Assembly (NCBI GenBank): GCA_024709705.1
Contig: JANJWE010000305.1
Location: forward strand, 1-15,127
Length of the DNA: 15,127 nucleotides
Direction: 5' to 3'
From: Flavobacterium sp.
GTDB lineage: Bacteria > Bacteroidota > Bacteroidia > Flavobacteriales > Flavobacteriaceae
Below the pieces are notes generated by a model. The model was not told where the DNA came from. It saw nothing but the letters and a program-made list of their open reading frames with translations, and did not search any database. Numbering within the stretch: the first letter of the stretch is position 1; each line of letters begins with the position of its first letter. A program made the position numbers and the translations under genes. Below are positions 6,649 through 14,999 of this stretch, piece by piece.

Positions 6649-9015
6649 ATGATTCCTCTTCTCGGCATAGATTTTACATTACCCTTAAAAAATCCGGTAT
6701 TACTGTTTTCATTACTACTCTTTATCATTTTATTTGCTCCAATCTTATTAAATAAATTGCGAATTCCGCATTTGATTGGTTTGATTATAGCCGGAGCTTT
6801 AATTGGTCCAAATGGTTTTAATCTTATTGCCCGAGACATGAGTATCATTCTCTTTGGAACCGTGGGATTGCAGTATATTATGTTTTTGGCAGGTTTAGAA
6901 ATTGATTTAGCCGAATTTAAAAAGAATAGTAGTAAAAGTTTAGTTTTTGGATTGTTAACCTTTTCTATTCCAATGGCTATTGGAACACTTACCGGTTATT
7001 ACGTTTTAGAATTTTCTCTACCCACCTCTGTTTTATTGGCCAGTATGTTTGCTTCACATACTTTGATAGCTTATCCTATTGTAAGTAAGTTGGGCGTTGC
7101 CAAAAACAGAGCGGTAAATATTACAGTTGGAGGAACCATGATAACTGATACGCTTGCCCTTTTGGTTTTGGCAGTTATTGCCGGAATGCAAGTAGGAGAG
7201 ATTAATCAGGAGTTTTGGATTCGTTTGGGTGTTTCAGTTGTGGTTTTCGGATTGGTTGTTATGTTAATTTTTCCAATTATCGGTAGATGGTTTTTCAAAA
7301 GATTTGATGATAATATTTCGCAATACATTTTTGTATTGGCAATGGTATTTCTGGGTTGTACTTTAGCAGAATTAGCCGGAATTGAAGCGATAATTGGTGC
7401 GTTCTTGGCCGGTTTAGCTTTAAATAGGTTGATTCCGCATACTTCACCACTCATGAATCGTATTGAGTTTGTTGGAAACGCTTTATTTATTCCTTTTTTC
7501 TTAATTGGAGTTGGAATGCTCATAGATTATAAAGCTTTTATTAAAGATTGGAATACCCTGCAGGTGGCGGGAATTATGACCGCATGTGCTATTTTGGGCA
7601 AATATATTCCGGCTTGGATAACACAAAAAATATTTGGTTATTCTAGAGATGAACGCAGATTGATTTTTGGTTTGAGTAATGCCCAAGCTGCGGCTACTCT
7701 GGCAGCTGTTTTAGTTGGATTTAATATCATTGTAGATTACAAACCCGTTACTTCTTACAAAGAAGTACACTTGAAAAGTAATAAGTTAACAACAGAGGAT
7801 AACTCACAAATTGTTTTTTCTAATTTTAAAAAAGGAGATTTTCCAAAAGTGGGTTCTGAGGCTTTGGTTCAAAATTTACCCGCAAATGGAAATTATAAAT
7901 TAAGTGACAAAACGGAAATGAGCTTCGTTCAAGGAAAATTGGCAGAAATCAGAATTCCCAACCGACTTTTAAACGAAAATGTTTTGAACGGAACCATTTT
8001 GATGATATTGATAACGTGTACTATTGCTTCCTTTGTTGCTCAAAAAGGGGCTTATAATATTGCTTTAGCCGAGGATAATGAAGAGGAATCTGAGGATGTA
8101 AATTCTGTAGAGAGCGATGAAAAGATTTTGATTCCAATGAAGAATATGGAAACGGTTGATGAGTTGATAAATTTGGCAGTTACGATAAAATCTAAGAAAA
8201 ACAAAAACGGCCTATTTGCTTTAAATGTAATCAGTAACAATGCCAACTCTTCCGGATTGGAAAATAAAGCAAAGAAAATTGTAGATCGTGCTGCGGTTGT
8301 GGCTTCGGCTACAGATAATCAACTCAATATGTTGATGCGATACGATTTGAATATTCTGAATGGTGTAGCAAGTGTTGTTAAAGAGCATAAAATTTCTGAC
8401 ATAATTTTGGGACAAACCGAAACTTTAGGTTCATCTGAATCTTTATATGGTCCGTTAACAGATGGAATTTTAGCCAAAGCCAACACAACGACCTTTATTT
8501 ACAAGTCTGTACAACCATTGGCTACAATCAAGCGTTTTGTTGTAGTTATTCCGGAACGTGCAGAAAGAGAAATTGGTTTTCCGTTTTGGTTGCTAAAAAT
8601 CTGGAATTTAGGTAAAAATACCAGTTCCAAAATTGTTTTTTACGGTTCTGAAACTACTATAAATTTAATCAAAGACATCCATGCAAAGCATCCGGTTGAG
8701 GCCGAGTTTAATTTGTTTTCAGATTGGGATGACTTTTTAATTTTGTCTCGCAATATCAATAAAGATGATGCCTTAGTGGTCGTAATGAGTAGAAAAATGA
8801 ATTTGTCTTTCAATCCCATTATGAACAATATTCCGAACTACATGAACAAATATTTTGATAAAAATAATGTACTGTTAATTTATCCTTTACAATCCTCATT
8901 CTCTGATTCCAAGTTGGATTTAAAGAATCCCGGTGCTTTAGATACTTTTACCGAAAATTTAGAACGTTTGGATGAAGTTCGAAAATTAATAGGGAAGCTG
9001 TTTAAGAAAAAGTAA
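6649..9015 (+). CDS. CPA2-type cation:proton antiporter with tandem universal-stress-like C-terminal domains
   Basis: Inner-membrane exchanger of the Kef/Nap (Na_H_Exchanger) superfamily, moving Na+ or K+ against protons. About a dozen hydrophobic helices run from residue 15 to 363 and 446 to 466. Typical segments are LIGLIIAGALIGPNG (42-56), FLAGLEIDL (79-87), TDTLALL (166-172, Asp167 being the likely ion-binding acid), GIEAIIGAFLAGLALNR (244-260) and FLIGVGM (284-290). A hydrophilic insert of about 75 residues (364-438) splits the last two helices. The acidic linker (475-492) leads to a cytoplasmic region of about 295 residues that resembles two universal-stress-protein folds (about 491-620 and 625-765), the first with LGSSESLYG near its end. 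At 788 residues it is long for the family. Coupling to the upstream DUF389 gene is tight (1-nt gap). Ion specificity cannot be assigned. Confidence 0.9.
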   Translation: MIPLLGIDFTLPLKNPVLLFSLLLFIILFAPILLNKLRIPHLIGLIIAGALIGPNGFNLIARDMSIILFGTVGLQYIMFLAGLEIDLAEFKKNSSKSLVFGLLTFSIPMAIGTLTGYYVLEFSLPTSVLLASMFASHTLIAYPIVSKLGVAKNRAVNITVGGTMITDTLALLVLAVIAGMQVGEINQEFWIRLGVSVVVFGLVVMLIFPIIGRWFFKRFDDNISQYIFVLAMVFLGCTLAELAGIEAIIGAFLAGLALNRLIPHTSPLMNRIEFVGNALFIPFFLIGVGMLIDYKAFIKDWNTLQVAGIMTACAILGKYIPAWITQKIFGYSRDERRLIFGLSNAQAAATLAAVLVGFNIIVDYKPVTSYKEVHLKSNKLTTEDNSQIVFSNFKKGDFPKVGSEALVQNLPANGNYKLSDKTEMSFVQGKLAEIRIPNRLLNENVLNGTILMILITCTIASFVAQKGAYNIALAEDNEEESEDVNSVESDEKILIPMKNMETVDELINLAVTIKSKKNKNGLFALNVISNNANSSGLENKAKKIVDRAAVVASATDNQLNMLMRYDLNILNGVASVVKEHKISDIILGQTETLGSSESLYGPLTDGILAKANTTTFIYKSVQPLATIKRFVVVIPERAEREIGFPFWLLKIWNLGKNTSSKIVFYGSETTINLIKDIHAKHPVEAEFNLFSDWDDFLILSRNINKDDALVVVMSRKMNLSFNPIMNNIPNYMNKYFDKNNVLLIYPLQSSFSDSKLDLKNPGALDTFTENLERLDEVRKLIGKLFKKK

Positions 9016-9091
9016 TTGTGTTAAATTAGAAGTTGATTTGTAGTTTTTGCATTTTTTTTCTTACTTTTCAAAATATATTTAAAAAAGTATA

Positions 9092-12000
9092 ATGAAAATA
9101 AAACTACACTTCTTTCGAAATTTCTTGTTTTTGCTTTTTTTTCTTCTTGGTTGTAGTCAGTTTTCGTTTGCTCAACTCAATGATTTTACACTTCAAGTTA
9201 CTCCCACAAATGAAACTTGTACCGCAAATGGAACGCTAACTTTTGCGGTTACAGGAATTACAGCAGGGGCCAATGTAACTTACTCTGTATATAAATTACC
9301 CGATTTAATTACTCCCGTAGCCGTTTTAAATGGAACAACATTAAGTGGCTTGACCTCCGGAACTTATACTGTTATAGCAACACAAACCTTGGGAGCATTG
9401 AGTAACTCAAGAGTTCAAAATGCTGAAATTCAAGATTTAACAACGCTGCTTACTTATCAATTGATTGGACAAAACGAAGTTTGTGGTTTCGATGGGGTAA
9501 TTCGTGTAAATGTTCTCACAGGAACAGCTTTATCATACGAAATTGTCTCTGGACCTGTTACGGTTCCTTCGCAAACCAGTAATGAGTTTACCGGTTTAAC
9601 AGGAGGAACTTATGTTGTTAGAGTTTTTGATGCTTGTGGAGATGCTACAGTTCAAACCTTCAACTTATTTACTACACCAACAAGTTTAACCGTTGGAGTA
9701 GATTCGATGGCAGAATGGTTAAGCTGTACATCATCAGCCGTATCTATCACTGTTTTGCGTGGGAACGGTATGATTATTTATCCGTTAACGATACAGTTTA
9801 TTTTAAATCCTCCCAATTCTGCTCCGATTATTTCAAATCAAACTCTAAATTCGGGATTTCTTGATGATTTGATTATTGTTTCAGGGTATCAAATACTTGA
9901 GGGCGAATCTTATAGTTTTTCCTATACGATTACTGATGCTTGTGGAAATGAAGTTACAGGAGATGGAACGTTGGGTCATTCTAATCCGTCACCTTCAGTT
10001 GTATTGCTTGATCAAAACTGTGAAGAAATTTCATATTACATTGAATATGCTCAAAGTGCCACAATTATTAATGCTCCTGCTAACTATGTAGCTAACTCAA
10101 TTCCCTATGTAATGCCTATTGGGGGCATTGGATATCCGGTAACCGGTTTTTTAGTTCCGGGTTTTTATGTGATTTCCGGAGTAGATATATGCGGAAACGA
10201 TTTTCAACTATCAATTCAAGTTGAAATTAGTGATCCAGATCCACCGGTAGCCAGAGAAATTGAGTCGACATGTCAGGGAAAATCATATTTTATTGATGGT
10301 GCCGTTAGTGCAACTATTATTAGTGCCCCCGAAACCTACACTTTGAATAGTATTCCCTATGTGTTACCCCTACAGGAGAATGGAGCTCCAATAACAGGAT
10401 TTTTATCTCCCGGGATTTATACGGTTTTAGTTATAGATAGTTGCGAAAATGAATTTGAAATTATTATAAATGTTGGCAATCCAAATGCAGAACCTCCAAT
10501 AGTTTTTGTAATAGAGGGTTGTGAAGTAGGTTTTGGTTCTTTAAACCTGAATGGTGTAAATTCATTCCAATCGGCGGTTTTAATAGCAGCTCCGGAAAGT
10601 TTTCCTTTCCCTATTCCATATGATGTTAGTTCTGATATTAATGGAAACGGGGATTTAATTTTAACAAGTTTGCCTGCCGGAAATTACGTTTTTGAATGGG
10701 TAGATATTTGTGGAGCTCAGTCTTCCAGCCAAGCTACAATTCAAGGCTATGCTTTTTCTACTCAAGTGGAGATTTTTGAAAATTGTGGTTCTTTTGATTT
10801 AGGCTTATATCACACCAGTAATAATTTTGCAGCCCCATCTTTTTGGTTACAAAAATACAATCCGGCAACCGGAAATTGGGAGCATCCACTTACCGGAGTT
10901 GTTTATGTTGATGGTGAACAATTGACCGCCACAAACTCAATATTTCTGATAAATAACACCATTAATTACAACTTGTCTTATTTTGGATTATTTCGAATCA
11001 TGAAACGGTTTCAAGTTGTGAGTAATGGAAATACGGCTCAATATTGTAATGAATTTTTATATGAGTTTGAGTTTACAGGACTGCCTGAAATTAATTCAAT
11101 ATTAAGTTTTTCTTGTGGAAACAATTTAAGAGATGTTATTGTAGATGCCACCGGAATTCCTCCATTGGTTTATAGAATTACCGAGAAAAACGGTAATCCT
11201 TTTCTAGTTGAAAACGGCACCTCCAACACATTTTTGTCACTTGAAACCGGAATTTACAATTTTCAAATTGAAGATACGTGTGGAAGTTTGCGAAATAGCG
11301 AATTTGAAATTTCTGAATCTATTGCACTTGAAATTATTTCATCATCCATTTGTGTTGGAGAGACGGTTACGTTATCAACTCCAAATTTTCCTTTTCTAAC
11401 CTATCAGTGGTGGCTTAATGATAATCCATCGGTTATCATTAATACATCAAGTACATTAGAAATTCCAAATTATACCCCTTTACTTCACAATGGTGTTTAT
11501 CATGTTTTAATCACCAATCCTAATAATCCAAGCAGTTGCATCAATTTAGAGTTAGAATTTGAATTAAATTCTACAGATTTGTTGCCAGATGCCGGTGAAG
11601 GAACTAGTGAAGTTTTTTGCGGTTCACAAGGCACTTTAGATTTGTTTACATTTTTAACCGGGTCGTTTTCATTAAATGGAGTTTGGACTGAAATTTCGTC
11701 TAGCGGTACATTGATTAATAATGAATGGGATACTTCCAATTTAAATTCCGGTGAGTATAGGTTTCGATATAGAGTTGACGGAAATTGTGATTCTTTTGAT
11801 GAAACATTTGTAACTATAACCCTTTTTGAAATACCGGAGAGTCCTATTGCATCTGTTGATTCTATACTTTGTGAAAGTAATTCTCTTCAGCTTTATGCCA
11901 CTACAATTCAGAATGCGGTGTATCAATGGGTGGGGCCTAACGGATTTTCATCCAACGAGCAAAATCCTATAATCAATTCATTATCCTCAATTCATAACGG

Positions 12001-12571
12001 AATTTACTCGGTTTATGTAGAATTAAACGGTTGCCCTTCTGTGGTGTCAACTGTTGAAGTTCTTGTTAATGAAATTCCAGAATTTAGTCTTGAAAATCTT
12101 TGTATTAATGATCGAATGATGATAACCGCAACTCCTTTAAACGCTACAAGTGGTGGAGAGTTAACTTATTCCTGGACGGGTCCGAATGGATATGCCAGTT
12201 CACAAAACCCAATTGACATCACAGGATTAACAGTAGGCACCTATTCTTTGATTTTAACCAATGAATGGGGTTGTTCTTCTGAGGATTCTATTGATGTGGC
12301 ACGAACTATTTGTACCATTCCTAAAGGGCTTTCACCCAATGGAGATGGACTTAACGATACCTTTGATTTGACAAATCTTGGCGAAAATCTGAAAGTAAAA
12401 ATTTACAATCGATATGGAATGGTTGTATATGAGCTCAATGGTTACGTAAATCAATGGAGAGGTCAGGATATGAAAGGAAATATATTGCCAAGTGCTACGT
12501 ATTACTATTATGTTGAATTTGAAACGGGTGAAGGGAAAACCGGTTGGGTTTATCTTTCCCATGAAAAATAA
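9092..12571 (+). CDS. Secreted multimodular T9SS type B protein
   Basis: The 1159-residue exported protein has a Sec signal peptide (about 1-27: Lys/Arg start, hydrophobic core 11-20, likely cleavage SFA|Q). Its C-terminal domain, about 1074-1159, is of the gliding-motility-associated type B T9SS class, with LSPNGDGLNDTF, KIYNRYGMVVY and a closing segment containing GTxY-like ATYYYYV and TGWVYL. Between them lie about ten beta-rich modules of 75-90 residues. Those in the first half end in Y-x-V-x-x-x-D-x-C-G (for example FDACGD, TDACGN, VDICGN, EDTCGS), akin to SprB-type repeats. Those in the second half look Ig-like or PKD-like, with Trp773, Trp946 and Trp1028 as core tryptophans. No enzymatic domain is visible, so adhesion, surface scaffold or gliding are plausible roles (inference). 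It starts 76 nt after the antiporter gene and ends one base from the opposing mlaF gene. Confidence 0.9.
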   Translation: MKIKLHFFRNFLFLLFFLLGCSQFSFAQLNDFTLQVTPTNETCTANGTLTFAVTGITAGANVTYSVYKLPDLITPVAVLNGTTLSGLTSGTYTVIATQTLGALSNSRVQNAEIQDLTTLLTYQLIGQNEVCGFDGVIRVNVLTGTALSYEIVSGPVTVPSQTSNEFTGLTGGTYVVRVFDACGDATVQTFNLFTTPTSLTVGVDSMAEWLSCTSSAVSITVLRGNGMIIYPLTIQFILNPPNSAPIISNQTLNSGFLDDLIIVSGYQILEGESYSFSYTITDACGNEVTGDGTLGHSNPSPSVVLLDQNCEEISYYIEYAQSATIINAPANYVANSIPYVMPIGGIGYPVTGFLVPGFYVISGVDICGNDFQLSIQVEISDPDPPVAREIESTCQGKSYFIDGAVSATIISAPETYTLNSIPYVLPLQENGAPITGFLSPGIYTVLVIDSCENEFEIIINVGNPNAEPPIVFVIEGCEVGFGSLNLNGVNSFQSAVLIAAPESFPFPIPYDVSSDINGNGDLILTSLPAGNYVFEWVDICGAQSSSQATIQGYAFSTQVEIFENCGSFDLGLYHTSNNFAAPSFWLQKYNPATGNWEHPLTGVVYVDGEQLTATNSIFLINNTINYNLSYFGLFRIMKRFQVVSNGNTAQYCNEFLYEFEFTGLPEINSILSFSCGNNLRDVIVDATGIPPLVYRITEKNGNPFLVENGTSNTFLSLETGIYNFQIEDTCGSLRNSEFEISESIALEIISSSICVGETVTLSTPNFPFLTYQWWLNDNPSVIINTSSTLEIPNYTPLLHNGVYHVLITNPNNPSSCINLELEFELNSTDLLPDAGEGTSEVFCGSQGTLDLFTFLTGSFSLNGVWTEISSSGTLINNEWDTSNLNSGEYRFRYRVDGNCDSFDETFVTITLFEIPESPIASVDSILCESNSLQLYATTIQNAVYQWVGPNGFSSNEQNPIINSLSSIHNGIYSVYVELNGCPSVVSTVEVLVNEIPEFSLENLCINDRMMITATPLNATSGGELTYSWTGPNGYASSQNPIDITGLTVGTYSLILTNEWGCSSEDSIDVARTICTIPKGLSPNGDGLNDTFDLTNLGENLKVKIYNRYGMVVYELNGYVNQWRGQDMKGNILPSATYYYYVEFETGEGKTGWVYLSHEK
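10010..10711 (+). repeat. Three 83-89-residue internal repeats in the secreted protein
   Basis: Protein-level repeats start at Cys310, Cys394 and Cys477, with a second Cys at 367, 451 and 540. Repeats 1 and 2 share SATII-x-AP-x-x-Y and NSIPYV-x-P followed by TGFL-x-PG-x-Y; repeat 3 keeps AP-x-S and IPY but is more diverged. The paired Cys in each unit could form one disulfide per module after export. The repeats are not near-identical in DNA, so they are old duplications. Confidence 0.75.
11870..12274 (+). repeat. Two tandem Ig/PKD-like modules before the T9SS domain
   Basis: Module 1 spans Cys927-Cys981 and module 2 Cys1004-Cys1061. They share the core W-x-GPNG-[FY]-x-S, centred on Trp946 and Trp1028 (82 residues apart), then QNPI, and a closing G-x-Y-S-x-x-x-x-N-x-x-GC strand. 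This resembles Ig-like folds with a Cys pair, common just ahead of type B sorting domains. Confidence 0.7.
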
Positions 12572-12572
12572 A

Positions 12573-13340
12573 TTACAATAAATCGTTGTTTTGAGCTTTT
12601 CGGATTTTTTTAAATAAATTAGACGAATACACAAAGTCTACAATAGCTTCATTATCCGTTTTGAATATTTCATCTTTGGTTCCTTTCCAAGCTAACACAC
12701 CTTTTTTTAGGAATACAATTTTTTCTCCAATTTCCATAACCGAGTTCATATCATGGGTGTTTATTACTGTGGTAATGTTATATTCTTGAGTGATTTCTTG
12801 TATCAAATTATCAATTACAATAGCTGTTTTGGGGTCCAAACCAGAGTTGGGTTCGTCGCAAAATAAGTATTTCGGATTATTTACAATAGCTCGTGCAATA
12901 GCCACTCTTTTTTGCATTCCACCCGAAATTTCAGAAGGTTTTTTTTGATGAGCCCCTTCTAAATGCACCCGATCTAAAACAAAATCAACACGCTCTTTAA
13001 TCTCGGCATCGGTTTTTTGGGTAAACATGCGAAGTGGGAACCCTACATTTTCTTGAACCGTCATGCTGTCAAACAAAGCACTACCCTGAAATACCATTCC
13101 AATTTCGGTACGAAGGGCTCTTTTTTCATCCGGGTCCAATTCGGAATAGATTCTTCCATCAAAGGAAATAGTTCCAGAATCAGGGGTGTGAATACCAAGT
13201 AATGATTTCAATAAAACAGTCTTTCCGGATCCGCTCTGACCAATAATTAAATTGGTTTTTCCGGCATCAAATACGCATGAAATTCCTTTTAAAACCTGAA
13301 CTCCATCAAACGATTTTTCTATGTTTTTTATTTCTATCAT
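12573..13340 (-). CDS. mlaF: MlaF-type ABC transporter ATP-binding protein
   Basis: Cytoplasmic ATPase of an MCE/Mla phospholipid transport system, 255 residues with the start at 13340. This start is chosen because ATG overlaps the mlaE stop as ATGA (13337-13340); the reading frame extends 20 codons upstream, but those codons lie inside mlaE. Walker A is GQSGSGKT (34-41), the Q-loop is Gln85 in VFQGSALFDSMTV, the signature ISGGM is at 138-142, Walker B is YLFCDEP at 158-164 and the H-loop is His196 (NTHDM). QGSALFDSMTVQENV and SGGMQKRVAIARA are typical of MlaF rather than of importers. The 3' end faces the secreted-protein gene with a single base between stop codons. The MlaD-like MCE protein is not in the window. 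Confidence 0.92.
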   Translation of the reverse strand: MIEIKNIEKSFDGVQVLKGISCVFDAGKTNLIIGQSGSGKTVLLKSLLGIHTPDSGTISFDGRIYSELDPDEKRALRTEIGMVFQGSALFDSMTVQENVGFPLRMFTQKTDAEIKERVDFVLDRVHLEGAHQKKPSEISGGMQKRVAIARAIVNNPKYLFCDEPNSGLDPKTAIVIDNLIQEITQEYNITTVINTHDMNSVMEIGEKIVFLKKGVLAWKGTKDEIFKTDNEAIVDFVYSSNLFKKIRKAQNNDLL

Positions 13341-14080
13341 TTGCTTAAGAGTAATTGGGTTAAAATGTAATTGGCAAGAATAATCACTACAGAGGTCCAT
13401 ACGAATGAAACTGTACTGGCCTTGCCTACTTCTAATGCTCCTCCTTTCATATAAAAACCATGGTAGGAGGGTATAGTAGCCAAAATTAAGGCAAAAACAA
13501 ATGTTTTTATAAAAGCATAGGTTACATGAAAAGGAGTGAATTCTGTTTGAAGTCCTTGAATAAATTCATCACTCGAAGTGAATCCACCATAAACTCCGGC
13601 AATCCAACCTCCTAAGACACCTAAAAACATGCTCAACCCAATTACAAAAGGGTAAAAGAATAGAGCAATAATTTTAGGAAAAACCAGATAGTTTAAGGAG
13701 TTTACACCCATTACTTCCAAAGCATCGATTTGTTCTGTTACACGCATGGTTCCTATGCTGGAAGTTATAAACGAACCTACTTTACCAGCCATGATTATAG
13801 AGATAAAAGTAGGTGCAAATTCTAATATTACCGATTGACGTGTAGCAAAACCGATTAAATATTTTGGTATAAGCGGGTTGGTTAGGTTTAAGGCCGTTTG
13901 AATGGTTACAACACCTCCTACAAAGAATGAAATAAAAGCTACAATTCCCAAAGATCCAATAATAAGGTCGTCTATCTCTTTAAATATAAGAGGTCTCATA
14001 ACACTCCATTTTAAAGGTTTATTAAAAACCTCTTTGAGCATTAAGAAATAACGACCAATGTGAGTAAGCATTTTAATCAT
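13337..14080 (-). CDS. mlaE: MlaE-type ABC transporter permease
   Basis: Inner-membrane permease of the MCE-associated transporter, 247 residues. The family hallmark is the stretch 110-125, GTMRVTEQIDALEVMG. It follows FVGGVVTIQTAL (53-64), FAPTFISIIMAGKVGS (88-103), and precedes a series of hydrophobic helices and YHGFYMKGGALEVGKA (206-221). Known MlaE proteins pair with MlaF and move phospholipids between inner and outer membranes. It is translationally coupled to mlaF by a 4-nt overlap. The start at 14080 is the farthest upstream; a second in-frame ATG (Met4, 14071) is also possible. It lies 50 nt after the glycosyltransferase stop. Confidence 0.93.
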   Translation of the reverse strand: MIKMLTHIGRYFLMLKEVFNKPLKWSVMRPLIFKEIDDLIIGSLGIVAFISFFVGGVVTIQTALNLTNPLIPKYLIGFATRQSVILEFAPTFISIIMAGKVGSFITSSIGTMRVTEQIDALEVMGVNSLNYLVFPKIIALFFYPFVIGLSMFLGVLGGWIAGVYGGFTSSDEFIQGLQTEFTPFHVTYAFIKTFVFALILATIPSYHGFYMKGGALEVGKASTVSFVWTSVVIILANYILTQLLLSK

Positions 14081-14084
14081 AAAG

Positions 14085-14092
14085 CAAAAATA
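14085..14092 (-). promoter_or_regulatory. Candidate -7 element ahead of mlaE
   Basis: Read on the minus strand, TATTTTTG matches TAnnTTTG and ends four bases before the mlaE ATG. No TTTG is seen at the -33 distance. If it is a promoter, the transcript would start at or inside the first codons, giving a leaderless message or initiation at Met4. It may equally be chance in AT-rich DNA. Confidence 0.3.
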
Positions 14093-14130
14093 GGAAAAAG
14101 ATTCGGCTTAGAGTTTGATTTTAATTGGAA

Positions 14131-14979
14131 TTAGAATAGTTTTTCTTTTACTTTTTTCCAACGATAATATCGAATAAATTTTGCTTGATCAGTTGTTACC
14201 AAAAGTGGTTTTTTTGCTCTTTTGGCTTTCCAAAATCCATTCAAATAGTCAAAAAACAAGAATGGTTTTTTCTTAAGTAAAGCTAATTTTACAGAAGCTA
14301 TACAGGTAATCCAAAAACCATAACCCAGCCGGTAAAAGGCTTCGCCTTGTTTGAATCGTGCCGCTTGGTTGTAATTGGCTCCGGTGGGTTTGAGGTGTTT
14401 TACGTGTAAAGTTTCATCCGTTACCACTTTCCAATTGTAAAATTTACATAATAATTCGTCCACGGTATCCCAACCCATTTCCGGTTTTAATCCGCCAATT
14501 TGGTTAAAGGTCTCTTTTCTGTAGGCTTTTATGGCTCCACGAATATGGTCTTTATCGGTTAGGTTTTCCAGAATCCATTCGCCGTTTTTATTGATGTAAC
14601 AAAATCCGCCTGCCATCCCAATTTGCTTGTCTGATTGAAAATGGTTGCAAATGGTTTCAAAATAGTTTTTTGGAAAAATTAAATCGGCATCCGCTTTTAC
14701 GATAAAATCGTAATTGTCATCCAGGGTTTCTAATCCTTTGTTAAACGCCTGAATCACTTTGCTTCCGGGAAGATGAATGGCTTCGGAAGTTTTGTTTACT
14801 AAAGTAATAAATGAATGTTTTTCAATAAATGATTGTATGATTTCTTCCGTTTTATCGGTTGAACCGTCATTCACCACCACCACTTTAGAAGTTAAAACCG
14901 TTTGTTCCACTAACGACTGTAAGGTTAGTGAAATGAATTTTTCTTCATTGAAAGTGGGGATGATGATGTAATACTTCAT
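14131..14979 (-). CDS. Glycosyltransferase family 2 protein
   Basis: GT-A fold inverting glycosyltransferase, 282 residues. PTFNEE (8-13) and VVNDGSTD (35-42) bind the nucleotide-sugar. KADADLIFP (95-103) contains the DxD metal motif (Asp97/Asp99). GWDTVDELL, about 50-60 residues on, is in the acceptor/catalytic base region and has the ED-like acidic pair. There is no clear membrane span, but a hydrophobic stretch (about 214-232, FYRLGYGFWITCIASVKLA) and a very basic C-terminus suggest peripheral membrane association. Donor and acceptor sugars are unknown. It follows the stop of an upstream gene by 20 nt and precedes mlaE by 50 nt, so it may share a transcript with the lipid transporter genes. 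Confidence 0.9.
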   Translation of the reverse strand: MKYYIIIPTFNEEKFISLTLQSLVEQTVLTSKVVVVNDGSTDKTEEIIQSFIEKHSFITLVNKTSEAIHLPGSKVIQAFNKGLETLDDNYDFIVKADADLIFPKNYFETICNHFQSDKQIGMAGGFCYINKNGEWILENLTDKDHIRGAIKAYRKETFNQIGGLKPEMGWDTVDELLCKFYNWKVVTDETLHVKHLKPTGANYNQAARFKQGEAFYRLGYGFWITCIASVKLALLKKKPFLFFDYLNGFWKAKRAKKPLLVTTDQAKFIRYYRWKKVKEKLF

Positions 14980-14999
14980 TGCATAAATCGTTGTAAAAA

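Noticed and set aside
7206..7523. A 105-codon open frame on the minus strand within the antiporter gene
   Set aside because: It is antisense to a conserved membrane domain, has a low-complexity Lys/Ile/Asn composition and no recognisable motifs. It is a shadow of the real gene.
9041..9049. TAGTTTTTG as promoter of the secreted-protein gene
   Set aside because: It has one extra base compared with TAnnTTTG and an imperfect -33 partner (TTG at 9016-9018, 22 nt away). Suggestive only.
9152..9154. LLGC in the signal peptide of the secreted protein (Cys21) as a lipobox
   Set aside because: The -2 residue is Leu rather than Ala/Ser, and a good signal peptidase I site (SFA|Q) follows a few residues on. 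T9SS cargo normally uses the latter.
12332..12634. A 100-codon minus-strand frame across the end of the secreted-protein gene
   Set aside because: It overlaps the conserved T9SS domain on the other strand and the mlaF 3' end, and shows no family features.
13341..13400. An upstream start of mlaF giving a 275-residue protein
   Set aside because: The extra 20 codons lie within mlaE, do not look like ABC N-terminus, and the ATGA overlap supports the start at 13340.
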